Positions 1-12,469 of a DNA stretch of 64,000 bases are shown one piece after another. Below the pieces are notes generated by a model that had not been told where the DNA came from, made no database searches, and worked only from the letters and a program-made list of their open reading frames with translations. Both the position numbers and the translations under genes were made by a program. The DNA comes from Mercenaria mercenaria (taxonomy: Eukaryota > Mollusca > Bivalvia > Venerida > Veneridae), in the NCBI RefSeq assembly GCF_021730395.1, contig NC_069377.1, positions 71,183,501 through 71,247,500 on the forward strand, written 5' to 3'. How positions within the stretch are numbered: position 1 is the first letter of the stretch; every line of letters starts with the position of its first letter.

Positions 1-340
1 AAAAAAAGAAAGAAACAAGTAACAAGATACAATACAACCAGAGCAACTGACTAGTCATATAAAAATATTTACATTCGCCCTATTCATTTCCATTGAAAAT
101 TATGACGTACATTTCGTATGAACAGCAAAAGGAAAGGCACGAAAGTTATGTCAACGCTGCTTAGTGATAACGGGCCGCTGTTTGACGACGTCCGCGTATA
201 GTCGGGGAAAACGTTCCATAGATGACGTCGCAGTTCTTCCGTCTGGTGAACAGAATAGCCGGGAAACTGATTTTAATGATTTTAAATTTATGATATAATT
301 TTGTTTACAAATGTAAATATAAGAAATGAGACTTTTTTTC

Positions 341-450
341 CGTGTTCATGCGAAATGAACGAAGAATAGGATCGGCAAATTAAACATGAATCGCTAGCGC
401 TATTCATGGATTTACCGATCCTATATTGTCGTTAATTTCGTAAGAACACA
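341..450. repeat. palindromic hairpin / tiny foldback MITE
   Basis: The left arm (341-380) pairs imperfectly with the right arm (411-450), including ATAGGATCGG against CCGATCCTAT. The centre (CATGAA, then TCGCTAGCGC, then TTCATG) is also self-complementary, so nearly all 110 bp can fold into one hairpin. This is the form of a small foldback MITE. No target-site duplication was found. Confidence 0.6.
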
Positions 451-2857
451 AAGGTTAGAATCAAGATGACTTTAAAAATATTTAGAAATATTCTGACCAG
501 TTGAACATGTGGTCCCATATGGGAGACTCTAGCTTCAATAACAAACAGCAAAGTAAAAACTTCAAAATTAAGGTAACCATAAAAATATTTAAAAATACAA
601 CTGTTAAAGAAATCTGCAAAAATGTGCACATTCTGAAATTACATTAGCCTACTGTACCTATCAACAAAGAAAATAAGACAAAAGTTTAAAAATAAGTTAA
701 CTGTGGAATAAATGTCATCGTTTCAGGTAAGTAGGTCATACTAAGATCAGAAATAGGGAAAACTTGACTTAGAGTAACCTCCCTTATCAAAATCAGATCA
801 ACATTTTGACGAAATTTTATTTTCTGCTCTTCAAATAAGGAGAGGAATGACAAATAACATTGATTTCTATCACATGATAATTTGCATTACATACATTTTA
901 TGTTTTCTTTTTGCCATTTTTTTGTTAATCCACTAATTTAAAAAATCTGTTGTGCAATATCGTGGGTCCTCTAACAAACTATTCACTGTGTTCAATTTAT
1001 CGTTTCGAAACTATTCATAGCCACCTTACAAAATAAAATTGTATCTCATATCGCGACGCCGCCAATGATGTTCTGTTCAGTTTGAGTCAATCTTATCTTT
1101 GTCATTTTTTATTTTTGATACCATCTCGTTTTGTTTTTGTTTTTTGTTTTGTTTTTTTAATGAAAGAAAGGAAAATGCAGCATCACCACTGTCTCGTAGC
1201 GAATGTTTTGTAACTTGTAGTCACGAATTCATGACTTAATAATATTACTGAAGTAGTTGTTTCGAGCCTTTATTAGAAGCCTATAGAAATACCAAATAGC
1301 ACATTGCTTTTTTTTACATTTAGTGATTAGTTATGAATTTGGTTTCACTTTCAGACTTACACTTTAGAAGTTTAGCTACGTAAACCCTGCAGGATCAGCT
1401 GTGTAGAAATACAACTCTAGCGCAGACGTATGGGGTATGCATATCCCCCATTGAACATAGAACATTTACTTATGCATTCACTGGCTTATCCAAGGCAGAG
1501 CCTAGTGGATACACGTTGAGTACACGTTGAAGAAATGTCCTGTTCAAAAGAGGCGTATAGTTTTCTAAATATACTGTCTTCTGTATTGGATCTAGTCCAA
1601 GGATTCAACATGGTCAAACTTGATACCAGTTACCACAAAGACCAGGATCAGCAGCGTTATCTGTCATGAAGTACCAGAAAATATAGAAACACAGTCCAAA
1701 TACGGGGAGACATTCTATGGCCGCCACAGTGCACTTAAAGACTGTTGTTATAGAACGCAACTAATCATGTATTGGCTGGCTCAATTTAATTTGGACCTAT
1801 TAATGACAGGTAATGAAATGTACAACCAATAACACAAGATTTTCATGTCAAATCGTAACCTGACATACGTATCCCCAGTTGTCAAAGTCCAGAAAAAGTC
1901 CTCCAAACGGCAAAAGGTTAGCAGAGGGATGCTTATTATGTTTTTGTGAAATATGCATCTTTGCGAAAGAGACCACATACTGACCCCACAACGGCGTATG
2001 TATTTGTATAACAAATAGAAAACAAGAACAAAACAAACATTTAGGAACACAATTGTTCGTACATGAAAGTACTCCACAATTCTTGGCAGTTCGCCATATG
2101 GTTGTACAAAGAAAATGCATATCATTCTTGTTAATAATATTGTTTAAACCAAGTGTATATACAAGGTTGGGATATCATGCATAATGATTTGTTCATAGCT
2201 ATATTGTATTAAAGACGGCCACCAAACCCTCGACCCTATTACTGGACTCGGCTCGAAACAGCTGAACTCCTATTTCATGAGAAAATGATACTCATACTAT
2301 ATTTTCTGAAGAAATATTACTTTATTCACTATCGATATCAGATACTGTAGCTATTTAACAAGTATATATCAAGTTAGGAAAAACCAATTTATATGTTAAT
2401 TGTTTAATTTTGCAACATTCACGTACATTTATAACAATAACTTAAAACCATAAACAGTGCTTTTTAGCAAACACTACTTCCTAGAAACCAATTCATAGCA
2501 ACTGAAATTGACGTCATAAATAAATCGAGAACAACAAACAGGGGAATCACCGGCGGAAACAGGTGCAGCCGAGATGAAATCTAACAATCACGTTAACATT
2601 CTGTTGACATATTTCGTCAGCTTAGTTAAACTCTATTATTAGAAGTTAACTTTGTAGATTTTAATTTGTAATCAGATACCATCTACTCAATCCTTTCTAA
2701 AATTTGAGCATTATAGCTACTGCGTGCTAAGAAATAAAATCTGTAAGAAGAAATCCTTTGGAAGTATAGAATGCAACTACGCAAAACAATAGCAGACTTG
2801 GTTTGAATACATTTGTTAATGAGAGGTAATGGAAAGTGCAACACCTCTCACGCCCCA

Positions 2858-2983
2858 TAGCACCGGCGTACACGGAACTCTATTACACATGCATGTTTCG
2901 AATGGACTCCGTGATCCCAAAGGACCAGAAAATATAACAACACTGAATACTTGTGACGATGTGATTGGCGTTCGCCGGTGCTA
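2858..2983. repeat. inverted repeat, 11-bp perfect arms
   Basis: TAGCACCGGCG at 2858-2868 is perfectly inverted at 2973-2983, separated by about 104 bp. It may be a small MITE or a chance hairpin; no flanking duplication was found. Confidence 0.4.
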
Positions 2984-3725
2984 AATCCGTTTAACGTGTT
3001 CCAATGACATTCTCTAGCACTGTTCTAAACTTAAAAGGATTCTTTTATAAAAATAAAACAGAACACATTTCCACCATGGTTTCTGTTGTAAATAAACATA
3101 AATAATCGATCGGAACTAAAACACTAATTTAATTTAACCGAAACTGGTGGTTTCTCTGCACCAGGGCTTATATAGAAAAGTGCGCACAAGTTTCAAACAT
3201 GTAAAAACCCGATTCTGTTTTACTCCATTGATTTAAAATTTGTGCAAAGTACCATTTTTAAGAAATTTCAAGGGATAAATACCATTTATCTAGCTCCGTC
3301 AAAGACTCAAAATACACTGTGTAACTACTATGTATTGTATTTTCCGGCGAACGTTTGGTTTATATTACCCTGTTAATTTAGTTTTGGTGTAATGTTTTCT
3401 GTGATTTTATAAGCTAAAAGCTACATTGTAAGCAATATTGGACGCCTTATATTGTTAATACTACAATAAAATTGCAATATATACTTTTGGCGGTATGTTA
3501 AGCTGTTGTTGTTTTTCATATCATCCTGGATAAAGATATTTTTGAGATAACAGTTAAATGTATAAACGGTTGTATGACGTAGGCGTAGCTTCTGTGGTTT
3601 TGTGTAGTTGATATCCTATAGATACAAAATGGGTTTTTCCAGTAAATTTAAATGTTCTACATTTCTTATTTCCATTCATAAATATCTTTTTTTTAAACAA
3701 TTATGATCGCGTTTAACCATGGGTA

Positions 3726-3807
3726 AATTCGCCCCCTTAATGCAAATAAGGTACCATAACCTTTAATTATCAGCACATGGTACATTTTTGCTTTAAGGGG
3801 GCGAATT
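3726..3807. repeat. 82-bp palindrome abutting the macin A TATA box
   Basis: AATTCGCCCCCTTAA at 3726-3740 is the perfect inverse of TTAAGGGGGCGAATT at 3793-3807. The right arm ends only a few bases before the TATAAA at 3812. It looks like a small MITE sitting in the proximal promoter; no such structure is seen at the same place in macin B. Confidence 0.6.
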
Positions 3808-3811
3808 GTAG

Positions 3812-4309
3812 TATAAAAAGGGACACTCCGAACAATATATATGCTTTTGAATAAATTTGAAAACTTACTTGAAACTTACTTGAAAATATAAAAGGTAAAT
3901 CTATAGATGATATGTATCTTTTTTATAAATGTACATTTATTTGCTTATTGAAATACTTAATGTTCATTTTGTTCTTTGTTCCGCACTATACATCAATGAA
4001 TTTTATGTCGAAATACTTTTATGCACTTTTACATGTCGCAACTGTTTTTCACGTTTGCATATTTATGAAATTCGTTCAAGTATGAAGAAAAGAAATACTG
4101 TTTTTTCATGGTTTGACTGCAACAAATCAACAGAAAATTGATAAAAATATATGTACAATATATTTTAACTTTTCCAAAATTAAAATAAAACTGAAAATAA
4201 ATATACGAGTAAATATTGATTTAAGAATAAAACCATGTATTGATGGGATTTTCCTTGAAACCAGAGCCTTATAATTTAATTTACATGCATAATGCATTTT
4301 TTCCTTCAG
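3812..4309 (+). promoter_or_regulatory. macin A core promoter, 5'UTR exon 1 and intron 1
   Basis: A TATAAA box lies at 3812-3817. It should place transcription start near 3842, giving a non-coding exon of about 50 bp that ends at 3894 in AAAAG before GTAAAT. The inferred intron is 3895-4309, ending in a pyrimidine-rich TTTTTTCCTTCAG. Macin B has the same arrangement: TATA box, exon ending AAAAG|GTAAAT, and acceptor CTTCAG followed by the same AGCAAAATGAGG. That conservation is the main support. The exact start site is inferred. Confidence 0.6.
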
Positions 4310-4315
4310 AGCAAA

Positions 4316-4627
4316 ATGAGGTTGAACATTGTTCACTGTGCTTTGTGGATAGTTATACTTCTGCCATTGAACACCGGTAAAGTGTGCCTGGACTGGACCA
4401 AGAGCTGTTATTCCGAGCGCATAACATGTCATGGAATCATTTCCGGGTTAAATTTATATAAAATGCAAAGTTGTTCGTATCAATGTTGGAATATGGGATA
4501 TTTACAGGGGAACTGTATGAAAATAAATGAACCAAGAACATTTAACTGCAAAACAGGATCTACGCATGCATGGATATGTTTGTGCGATCACAGCCGTCCT
4601 GGATGGAAACATAGACATTGCCGATAG
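4316..4627 (+). CDS. macin-family antimicrobial peptide precursor, copy A
   Basis: Predicted secreted cysteine-rich peptide of 103 residues. Residues 1-21 form a hydrophobic signal peptide. The mature part has ten cysteines at 24, 31, 38, 53, 57, 67, 78, 88, 90 and 102. The spacing fits macins (hydramacin, theromacin, mytimacin): C-x6-C around CLDWTKSC, then C-x3-C, a G-x-C, then AWICLC near the end, like AWTCIC of hydramacin. Known macins kill or aggregate bacteria, and some act in nerve repair. The start at 4316 is chosen because an acceptor (CTTCAG, 4304-4309) precedes it and this ATG begins the signal peptide; the upstream ATG at 4292 would lie in the intron. The whole coding region is one exon. 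A close paralogue lies at 19272-19586 on the opposite strand. Ten cysteines suggest the theromacin/mytimacin type rather than the eight-cysteine hydramacin type. Confidence 0.82.
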   Translation: MRLNIVHCALWIVILLPLNTGKVCLDWTKSCYSERITCHGIISGLNLYKMQSCSYQCWNMGYLQGNCMKINEPRTFNCKTGSTHAWICLCDHSRPGWKHRHCR

Positions 4628-4939
4628 GTAATGTTACTACGTAATGAAAACTGGCATCACGAGGATTGGTCCTGCGGGAAACGATTTTAAACATGAATCG
4701 TAATACCTACGACATTTAAAGAACTAAACAGAGATTTCACGGGATGATTAAACTGTAAGTTTAAGAGTAAATACATTTTGAGAGGGAAAATACATCGATA
4801 GAGCGAGTATCGAAATGCACTAATTGATCTGACATAGTTACATACACTCTGAAACAGCGATTTTAGGAGTCGAATTATTGGATCTTTTTAAAAGGTTTTT
4901 TCTTACTTCACATATTCATTGCTGCCAACTGCATCAACT

Positions 4940-4982
<43 letters not shown>

Positions 4983-5380
4983 TTTGCTGACCTTTCATGT
5001 ATATATTGGGCTGGGGCCACTTACATATCAATTGACATTCCTGTTATGTTTTTAAAATACAAATAATTGTGGATTTTTTATTGTTTTTGTTTTGTTTTCT
5101 TTTGTAAATAAACTGACCTAAACATAAAATCCTCTTTGTTTATCGGATCTATTCTTTTACTAAGACAATGATGAGCTTTCGTTCTGCCAAAAATTAGTAT
5201 ACCCCCTTATAGTTGCCAGTGTATTTCACTCATTCTTGTGTATATTATGAAAAGTTATACCTCCCTTCGATCTATATTACATGTTTGTTATAGGTAGCAC
5301 TAAACCTTCCGGGTTACGCACATTTTTCAGTAGCGATCAAACGCTTAAAAGGGAGTGCCTCTTCATAAATTATGCTCCAT
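4628..5380. other. macin A 3' flank, shared with copy B
   Basis: There is no further coding sequence. A segment reading GCTGCCAAC, then a TTTA microsatellite (4939-4985), then TGACC-TTCATG and ATTGGGCTG also follows macin B, which lies on the other strand at 18820-18950. An AATAAA occurs near 5106. The shared flank could be part of the duplicated block or an independently inserted repeat. Confidence 0.5.
4939..4985. repeat. (TTTA)n microsatellite
   Basis: About eleven uninterrupted TTTA units. A matching AAAT tract lies at 18865-18890 next to macin B. Confidence 0.95.
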
Positions 5381-5384
5381 CGAC

Positions 5385-6615
5385 TTATCAGGCCTATAGG
5401 TCCGGACCTAAACATAATGATCATAAGGTTGAATGCCTTTTGACCTATAGCCCCAAACCTTAACATCACATATCATTAGCGTTGCTACCTATATGACCTA
5501 TAGGCCAGAGTCTAAACAGCACATATCATTAGCGTTGCTACATATATGACCTATAGGCCGGAGCCTAAACAGCACATATCATTAGCGTTGCTACCTATAT
5601 GACCTATAGGCCGGAGCCTAAACAGCACATATCATTAGCGTTGCTACCTATATGACCTATAGGCCGGAGCCTAAACAGCACATATCATTAGCGTTGCTAC
5701 CTATATGACCTATAGGCCGGAGCCTAAACAGCGCATATCATTAGCGTTGCTACCTATATGACCTATAGGCCGGAGCCTAAACAGCGCATATCATTAGCGT
5801 TGCTACATATATGACCTATAGGCCGGAGCCTAAACAGCGCATATCATTAGCGTTGCTACCTATATGACCTATAGGCCGGAGCCTAAACAGCGCATATCAT
5901 TAGCGTAGCTACCTACATGAATTTGGTCTTCAGTCCCGAGTCTAAACAACACGTATCATTAGCGTAACTGCCTATATGACCTATAGGTCCAAACCAGCAC
6001 AAACTATCATCGTAGTTACCAATTTGACCTACAGGCCCGTGTATAACAGCACATAACATTAGCATGGCTAACTATCTGGCCTATAGGCCAGAGTCTAACA
6101 GCACATATCATTAGCGTAGCTACCTATATGACCTACATACCCGAGAATAACAGCACGTATCATTAGTGTGGCTACATATATATGACCTACAGGCCCGAGA
6201 ATAACAGCACATACCATTAGCGTAGCTACCTATTTGACCTACAGGCCCGAGAATAACAGCACGTACCATTAGCGTGGCTATATATATGACCTACAGGCCC
6301 GAGAATAACAGCACGTACCATTAGCGTAGCTACCTATATGATCTACAGGCCCGAGAATAACAGCACGTACCATTAGCGTAGCTACCTATATGACCTACAG
6401 GCCCGAGAATAAGAGCACGTACCATTAGCGTAGCTACCTATATGACCTACAGGCCCGAGAATAACAGCACGTACCATTAGCGTAGCTACCTATATGACCT
6501 ACAGGCCCGAGAATAACAGCACGTACCATTAGCGTAGCTACCTATATGACCTACAGGCCCTAGAATAACAGCACGTACCATTAGCGTAGCTACATATATG
6601 ACCTACAGACCCGAC
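5385..6615. repeat. 52/53-bp tandem satellite, about 23 units
   Basis: Head-to-tail repeats of a unit reading AACAGCACATATCATTAGCG ... TATGACCTATAGGCC. Up to about 5900 the unit is 53 bp with GGCCGGAGCCTA. From about 6090 it is 52 bp with TACAGGCCCGAGAAT. Degenerate units lie at the left edge and in the middle. Units of each type are nearly identical to their neighbours, implying recent local amplification of two variants. There are no spacers between units, so it is a satellite and not a CRISPR array. Confidence 0.95.
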
Positions 6616-6867
6616 AATATGCATACGTTAAAACACTGACGCACATGCACAGATTTAGCAGAACAATGATAAATTTTAATTAGGAAATTTTAGTTCCTTA
6701 AATCTGCAAATCGGATTCTGTTTGTCTTCTGTCTCGGAATCTCACCTAATTAAGGTCAAACATCAAATATTCTCCTGTATTTGATTGGACTTAATTTCAG
6801 GATATGGGATCACGCGATTAAAATGCACAGATGCAGATACCGAAATACACAGAGGTAAAAGTCATAT

Positions 6868-7136
6868 TTTTGTTGCTTGGCGTTTTTTATTACTTTCAGA
6901 CATGTCCCAGTCTGGAGATATTTTATGCTGTTTCTGACGATATATCTCTTTTTGGCTTAAACTTTCTACTTCGTTCTAACACTTCAAAAATGAACATTAT
7001 AGTCCTCGCTTCTACATTAATTGAGGTGTTTGGACTAAGTAGGACGTTTAAGCTAAAAAGCGATATACCTAAAGAAACAGCATAAAACATCTCCAGACGT
7101 TTATCTGAAAGAATACACGCCAAGCAATAAATAAAT
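6868..7136. mobile_element. foldback / MITE with arms of about 120 bp
   Basis: The segment from TTGCTTGGCG near 6873 through TCTGGAGAT and TTTTATGCTGTTTC is inverted at 7010-7130 (CGCCAAGCAA, CATCTCCAGA, GAAACAGCATAAAA). The arms are about 80% similar by eye with a short loop. Open frames read from the two strands give similar peptides only because of this inversion. Confidence 0.75.
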
Positions 7137-8119
7137 AAGAGAACCAACTGGTCCTGCGCTTACCTGAGTAAATGCAGCTTACTGCATTTAAACAATAAGA
7201 AGACAAGTTTTTTTCTAATATAAGCCTATGTAGCACTAAGTGGATGGAGCCAATTTGACCCTGGGGCCATGATTTGAATATCGTTCATAATTATCTAGTA
7301 GACAATGATGCAGACACTTAGGTGACCTATAAAACACGAGTTTTTAGCTTAGTGTATTTCGGCATCAGTAAATTTGTATCCGTGTATGGTATCCAAATTC
7401 TGTCATTACATAATCACGTGATCCCATACACACCAAGGGTTGAGTGGTACAATGTACCAAATGATATGTATCAAAAGAAGGTAACTATGCACCTTTTAAT
7501 TAAGGTTCGACAATACTTGATTCCGATTATCATACTCAAGCATACTATGAGACTTACACTATAAGTTGAAAACAAATAGAGCTATAATTCTTACTTCCTA
7601 TGATAAATCGGCAATCACTCTGCATATCAGATCATACCTTTAGGATGCCTGTTAAGTTCTAACATATATATTAAAACATCGTGTTTTCGTGGTTTCGCCT
7701 TTGCGGTTGAGGCTATATACCAATAAAAGAAATTGTTTTTTGTTTCATATAAAATCGTAGACCTATTTTCCAAAAGATATCCATACATTTGCTTCAAGAA
7801 AACGAAAAGAAAAAGGGGTGAATAGTATGCAGTGAAATGCAAGTCAACTGAAGTCAGGTACCCTCATATTGCCGCACGCAGAATAAACACCCTACTTTCG
7901 TTTTCAAGTAAACAACCCGAAAACATGCGAACATAGGCATGAAAAGTGTCCTCTTTTATCTACAATTCATCCCATGAGTAAAATAATGCCCACTTGGCCC
8001 CCGATTTACGCGCAAATGCGCAAAAAATTGAAAAATTAGAATCTTTTATTAAGGACTTCTTTCGACTGCACTACGGAAGCACATTTTAACCTTGAGAGGC
8101 GAAAACACGATACAAGATA
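7137..8119. other. non-coding, holds an older copy of the 8.2-kb MITE interior
   Basis: I see no gene. Sequence at about 7790-8092 is a diverged direct repeat of 8270-8580; both contain ATAAACACC, a stretch of A/T-rich spacer, then GGACTTCTTTCGA and ACGGAAGCACATTTT. It is best read as an older, partly decayed copy of the same MITE family. Confidence 0.55.
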
Positions 8120-8640
8120 TTTATTCCATAAGGCTATTGGCCCATCATGGCATAACAAGCATACATACAGGTTGAAGGTCAGTAATTCAAATCCTTCTTT
8201 TTTATAATAAAAAAACGACAACTTCAGGTCGTTTTTACGTATCTTTATAGAACATCTCTTTTACGTACAATGAATGAAAAGAAAATAGGGGGTTGAATAG
8301 TTCCTAGTGAAATGCCAGTCAGTTGTGGTCTGCTACCCAAAAAATGGCGCATATTTACTCTTGTCCGCGCAATAAACACCTACGTCCGGTTTCTATCCGC
8401 AAAACTTGCCATGTTGGGTGTATAAACATGAAAACCGTCTCATTTCATGCAGAATGAATTCTAGCAGTGAAAAATGTGATTAAAGCACTCGTTCTACACG
8501 AATTTCAGCAAAAAAGTGGGAAAATTAGGATCTATTTATATATGGACTTCTTTCGATACACCACGGAAGCACATTTTCGACCGAATTACTGACCTTATTC
8601 CTACAGATATGACGAACAGTGAAAACATATATATAATTAC
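8120..8640. repeat. interspersed repeat split by a MITE
   Basis: 8120-8170 plus 8607-8640 together match the continuous segment at 13941-14023 (TTATTCCATAAGGC ... CATACATACAGATATGACG). The copy at 13.9 kb therefore shows the unoccupied state. The family of this host repeat is unknown to me. Confidence 0.75.
8171..8601. mobile_element. 431-bp MITE with TACAG target duplication
   Basis: The ends are GTTGAAGGTCAGTAATTC and, inverted, GGAATAAGGTCAGTAATTC. TACAG flanks both sides (8166-8170 and 8602-8606) and occurs once at the unoccupied paralogous site near 13980. No transposase is present, so it is non-autonomous. The 5-bp duplication does not by itself settle the superfamily. Confidence 0.75.
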
Positions 8641-11600
8641 ATTATTGTATTACGTCATTTAAATCCTATGAAGGTTTTGAGGTATATGACTGCATTGAAC
8701 GTGCACGTGCAATTTGCGTACTATGTAAAATTGTAAAATAATTGTTAGCTTTTTGTTAAATATAATCCAATATATTTTATTTATCTATATGACGTTATTA
8801 TTGACGTTCATGTCGTAAGAGTGTTTTAAAGGGACAGGTTCAGATACAGTGCTATATTTAGTTTAAGTAAAAATGCGTGTATGCACATTTATTAAGTCAC
8901 AAATCATTAATCATTGCACACTTTTATGTTTGATTTATCACTGAAAGTACATTAGCCAAATTTCTGTAGATTTTACATTTACAATTAGCCTAAACGTAAA
9001 CATTCTGTGACTGATATGCATAATATAATGTTGCTTATTACCCTCTGCTCTATCTTGATTGATAGTGATTAAACGGTCTTCTGAAAAAAGTAATACAAGG
9101 AAAATATATTGTAACTCACGTCTTAAAATAACTGATTTTATAAATCAGAAAGCAGGTATCTTTATAAAATTTTCAGTACATGTGCCGTAAGGCAGCCGTA
9201 AAATGTTTCCATTGGAGAGTTTAAACAAGTTAACGCTGCGCATCAACACACAATTTTTCTAAAATTATTGGTGTAAATGAAGTTATCTCCACCGGTACGA
9301 AATCATAATGTTTTCATTAAGGGGACGCATATTGCTACATTCACAGTTCATAAAGAAATGCGGAAGGGGTGCATATTCAAGAAATCGATGGTGGGAAAAT
9401 AAAAAACATATTCCTTAACTGATATAATACTGATGGACACCTGTAATATTCAGTATTTTGTGGATAAGGATGTGGTACTATGAATGTAATAGGAAAACAG
9501 AGGTCTTTGTGAAAATACATTCAATACAAAATATTCAGCTTTTGTATAAGGAAAAAACAGGTTTTTTACAATAACAGTGTTCCAAATAATGTTGAAGGGA
9601 TGAGATTTTCTTTCTAACACACCAGGTTTGCTTAAACCTGTAAAAATTTAACGCCACGTCATTTCAGCTCGGGATGGACGCCATATTTCTCATTGATAAA
9701 AATGTAAATAAAAAAAATCAGAGTGGGATTAGCATTGCAAGGGCATAACATGACATTCTACACAATGAATACCTTAGAACAGATATCTAAGATGCTACAC
9801 AGGTCAGGCGGGTTAAATGCATAATGGCGATCACTTGAAATTCATCTTGAAAAGGTGGTTAATTTTAGTTTATTTACATGGTTTTTAATTTTCCCACGAC
9901 TTCTCGGCGATTCACTGCAAATGTATTACTGCGCCGGACGAAAGGTAACTCTAATAAACAACGGGAGACAACTTAGGTGTCAGCACGTGTACGATTTTTA
10001 AAAAAAAACATGTCGATGATTATAATTTCTTTATCAAATAATGAATCCTATTCAGATATTCGTTTAATATTAGAAAATTATTAATTTCTGTGGACATTTG
10101 TCAAAAGATATTACTTACATTGGACTACTTTGCGCATCAAACTGGTTTCCGCTCAGTTGTGAGGCACTTCCGTTATACTTTTTGACAACAATAACAAAAC
10201 ACAAAAATGAATCAATAAAGTCACTTATAAACCGACTGCTACTTAAATCAGTGTAAGTGAAGTTGTTGTTTCAACATTAAACATGTTCGTTACGTTATGA
10301 GATAAAGTTTATCTTGAACTGCATAATCAATCAATTACGTTTAGATGATATTGCATTTACAACTTATTTGACCCCATTTTTTTACGTGAATGACAGCATT
10401 CTCGTGCAACTCGTGCAAACAGAGTTATGAAAAGTATGATGGAGAGTTCAAGGACAAATTATAAATGACATTAAAGTGAGGATAACTGTGTATTCGTCCA
10501 GTTTTGATCATTGACATGCCTGCTGTGTATTATAGTAACTTTTGTGAACAAGATTAGAATGTTACTTTTGCACATATACACACTGATTGGACCTCTCAAC
10601 CAAATTTCATACCTTATTTTAGGGATTTTTAAGACAATACATTTTCAAAAGTTTGTTGAATGTGTTTTGATATTTAAGTGCATTTTAGTTCATGAATACC
10701 AAGTTAAAATTAATAATGGCAACATTTCTAGGCCCTTATTGTAAGCCACTAGACTTCTGTAACGATAAATGTTTAATGTATTAAGGGGAATATACTGTTT
10801 TAGTTTTGGAATGTGGCATTCCTTGACCACCGTATCTTTTCTTATGCACTACTTTGTAAACAAACGAAATAATGTGTTTTAGCTTACATATGCGAAATGA
10901 AAAGCAAGACAGTGACCATATTTCACATTCTTTCTTTAAATTAGAATCTGTAGGACATTGATAAATGTTTGGACAAGGTGAAGCACTATTATTTTTGCAC
11001 CAAAAAGTCTTAATTGTTGACTTTGAATGTACACAATAAGTTTTATGTAATTCAACAATAACTTTCTTGTTTCAGTTTTCTCATTTTTATTTTAGTGAGC
11101 AATCCTTTGTGTACTTATAACAGTTGAAACAGTATCCATTTCATGTACCAAAACCTTGTACTTTTTTGCAGGTAAATTTTATCATACCCCACCCACTTTT
11201 TCTAATTTCAAAGTATGCGTCCCCTTAATCACATTTATTGCTATACACGTAAAATACAATACTTGTTTAAATCTGAAGCAAATGGATTGTGCTCAAGTTT
11301 GTTTTATTTGTTTTTTTCAATATAAGGGGTCGGTCCTTCCCACAACATAGAAATGTTTTAGTATATATGCACTGCATAGTACGAAATACAATGTAACGAA
11401 GAACATTCGATTGCACTCTGCAGAAATCAGAGCAAAACGGTAAACACCAGTAAGGGCTCGACCAAACATGCAAACAGCCGCTCAGTACCTGCGGGGTTAT
11501 GGGAACTATATGCCGTGCTTCTTCCGATATGACCAGGAAAGCGTAATCTCCAATCATATAATTGCTGAACACCAAATACGTCGCGTTTAGAATTCTGAAA

Positions 11601-12465
11601 ACGAATTGAATTAAGATCGTAAAATTTGGTTAAAATGTCATATAAGATAGCCCTGTTGAATGGGTTTATATTTCTTTTACTTCTGTATAGTACTGTGCAA
11701 AATTAATTTGTTTCGAACATATTGTAAACAGCAAGGAGTTTCAAGGCCATGCATTAAGTATTTTAATGTTCGCAGTCATGAACATTACCTTGTAAAGAGA
11801 TACTTCATATGTATAAGTTACTGAAATAAAATTATGTTCTGTTCTGTTCTGTAAACTGATTATTCTTGGAAAAAATACGTATAAATGGTACCAAAATAAT
11901 AATGCTTTTTCACTGAATTTGAAAATTAACGCCTACATTTATTTGATGATATCGGTGTAAGCGCACATATTTTTACATACTTTAGTATTTGTGGGTATTA
12001 ATCTTTTCCCACCCACCTGCTTTCTTTTCACGTAGATAACCTGTAAGTATCTTAAATATCTAAAACAGAAATGTACGTGACTGAGGTAGCATATACCTCG
12101 GGAAGATGTCGCACTGTTTTCTATTAAAAAACATAATGGAATGCGATATTTTTACAGTGCAAAAAAGTTATCATTTCCATTTTTAACAACATGTCATGCA
12201 AAACATGAATGCCTTTAAATAAATGTTGGCCTTTGCGTCTGTGCAGATGATACTGTCATGGTAAATCTCGTTTACTGTTCGCGGAAATATGCATGTATGA
12301 TTGATTTGCACCTTCACAATCAAATATATCATATATAGTTTGTTCTTGGCATCAAATTCATGTGCGCATTATAATAGCTCCTGTCATTTCAGTGTCGCCA
12401 TTGTGCATCTCAATTTACTTATACCTCAACTGCGAACAAAATCGCAATTAGAACCGTTATAAATA
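8641..12465. other. long non-coding stretch
   Basis: I could support no gene. Short open frames at 10511-10744 and 11156-11575 lack family similarity and splice context. A run of TTCTG units near 11838-11855 follows an A/T-rich stretch and may be the tail of a decayed retroposon. The motif TTAAGGGGACGCAT near 9317 recurs inverted near 11214, but I could not turn this into a supported element. Confidence 0.55.
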
Positions 12466-12469
12466 TCTA

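Larger units (their letters stand above)
1..3720. other. non-coding stretch left of macin A
   Basis: I found no gene here. The open frames near 1620-2125 overlap one another on both strands, have no splice-site support and match no family I know. The region is AT-rich and contains two palindromic hairpins, listed separately at 341-450 and 2858-2983. Confidence 0.6.

Noticed and set aside
1781-2125. 114- and 90-residue overlapping minus-strand frames
   Set aside because: Two frames over the same bases, AT-driven composition and no family similarity.
4292-4315. Upstream ATG extending the macin A frame
   Set aside because: It lies before the CTTCAG acceptor and so within the inferred intron; the equivalent longer frame in copy B is not similar in sequence, while similarity begins at the exon boundary.
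5385-6615. CRISPR-like regular array
   Set aside because: Units are head to tail with no unique spacers, in a eukaryotic genome; it is a satellite.
9316-11229. ATTAAGGGGACGCATA and its inverse 1.9 kb apart as possible transposon ends
   Set aside because: A 16-bp match in 64 kb of AT-rich DNA can arise by chance; similarity stops at the motif and no flanking duplication is seen. Related CCCCTTTAA motifs are scattered elsewhere.
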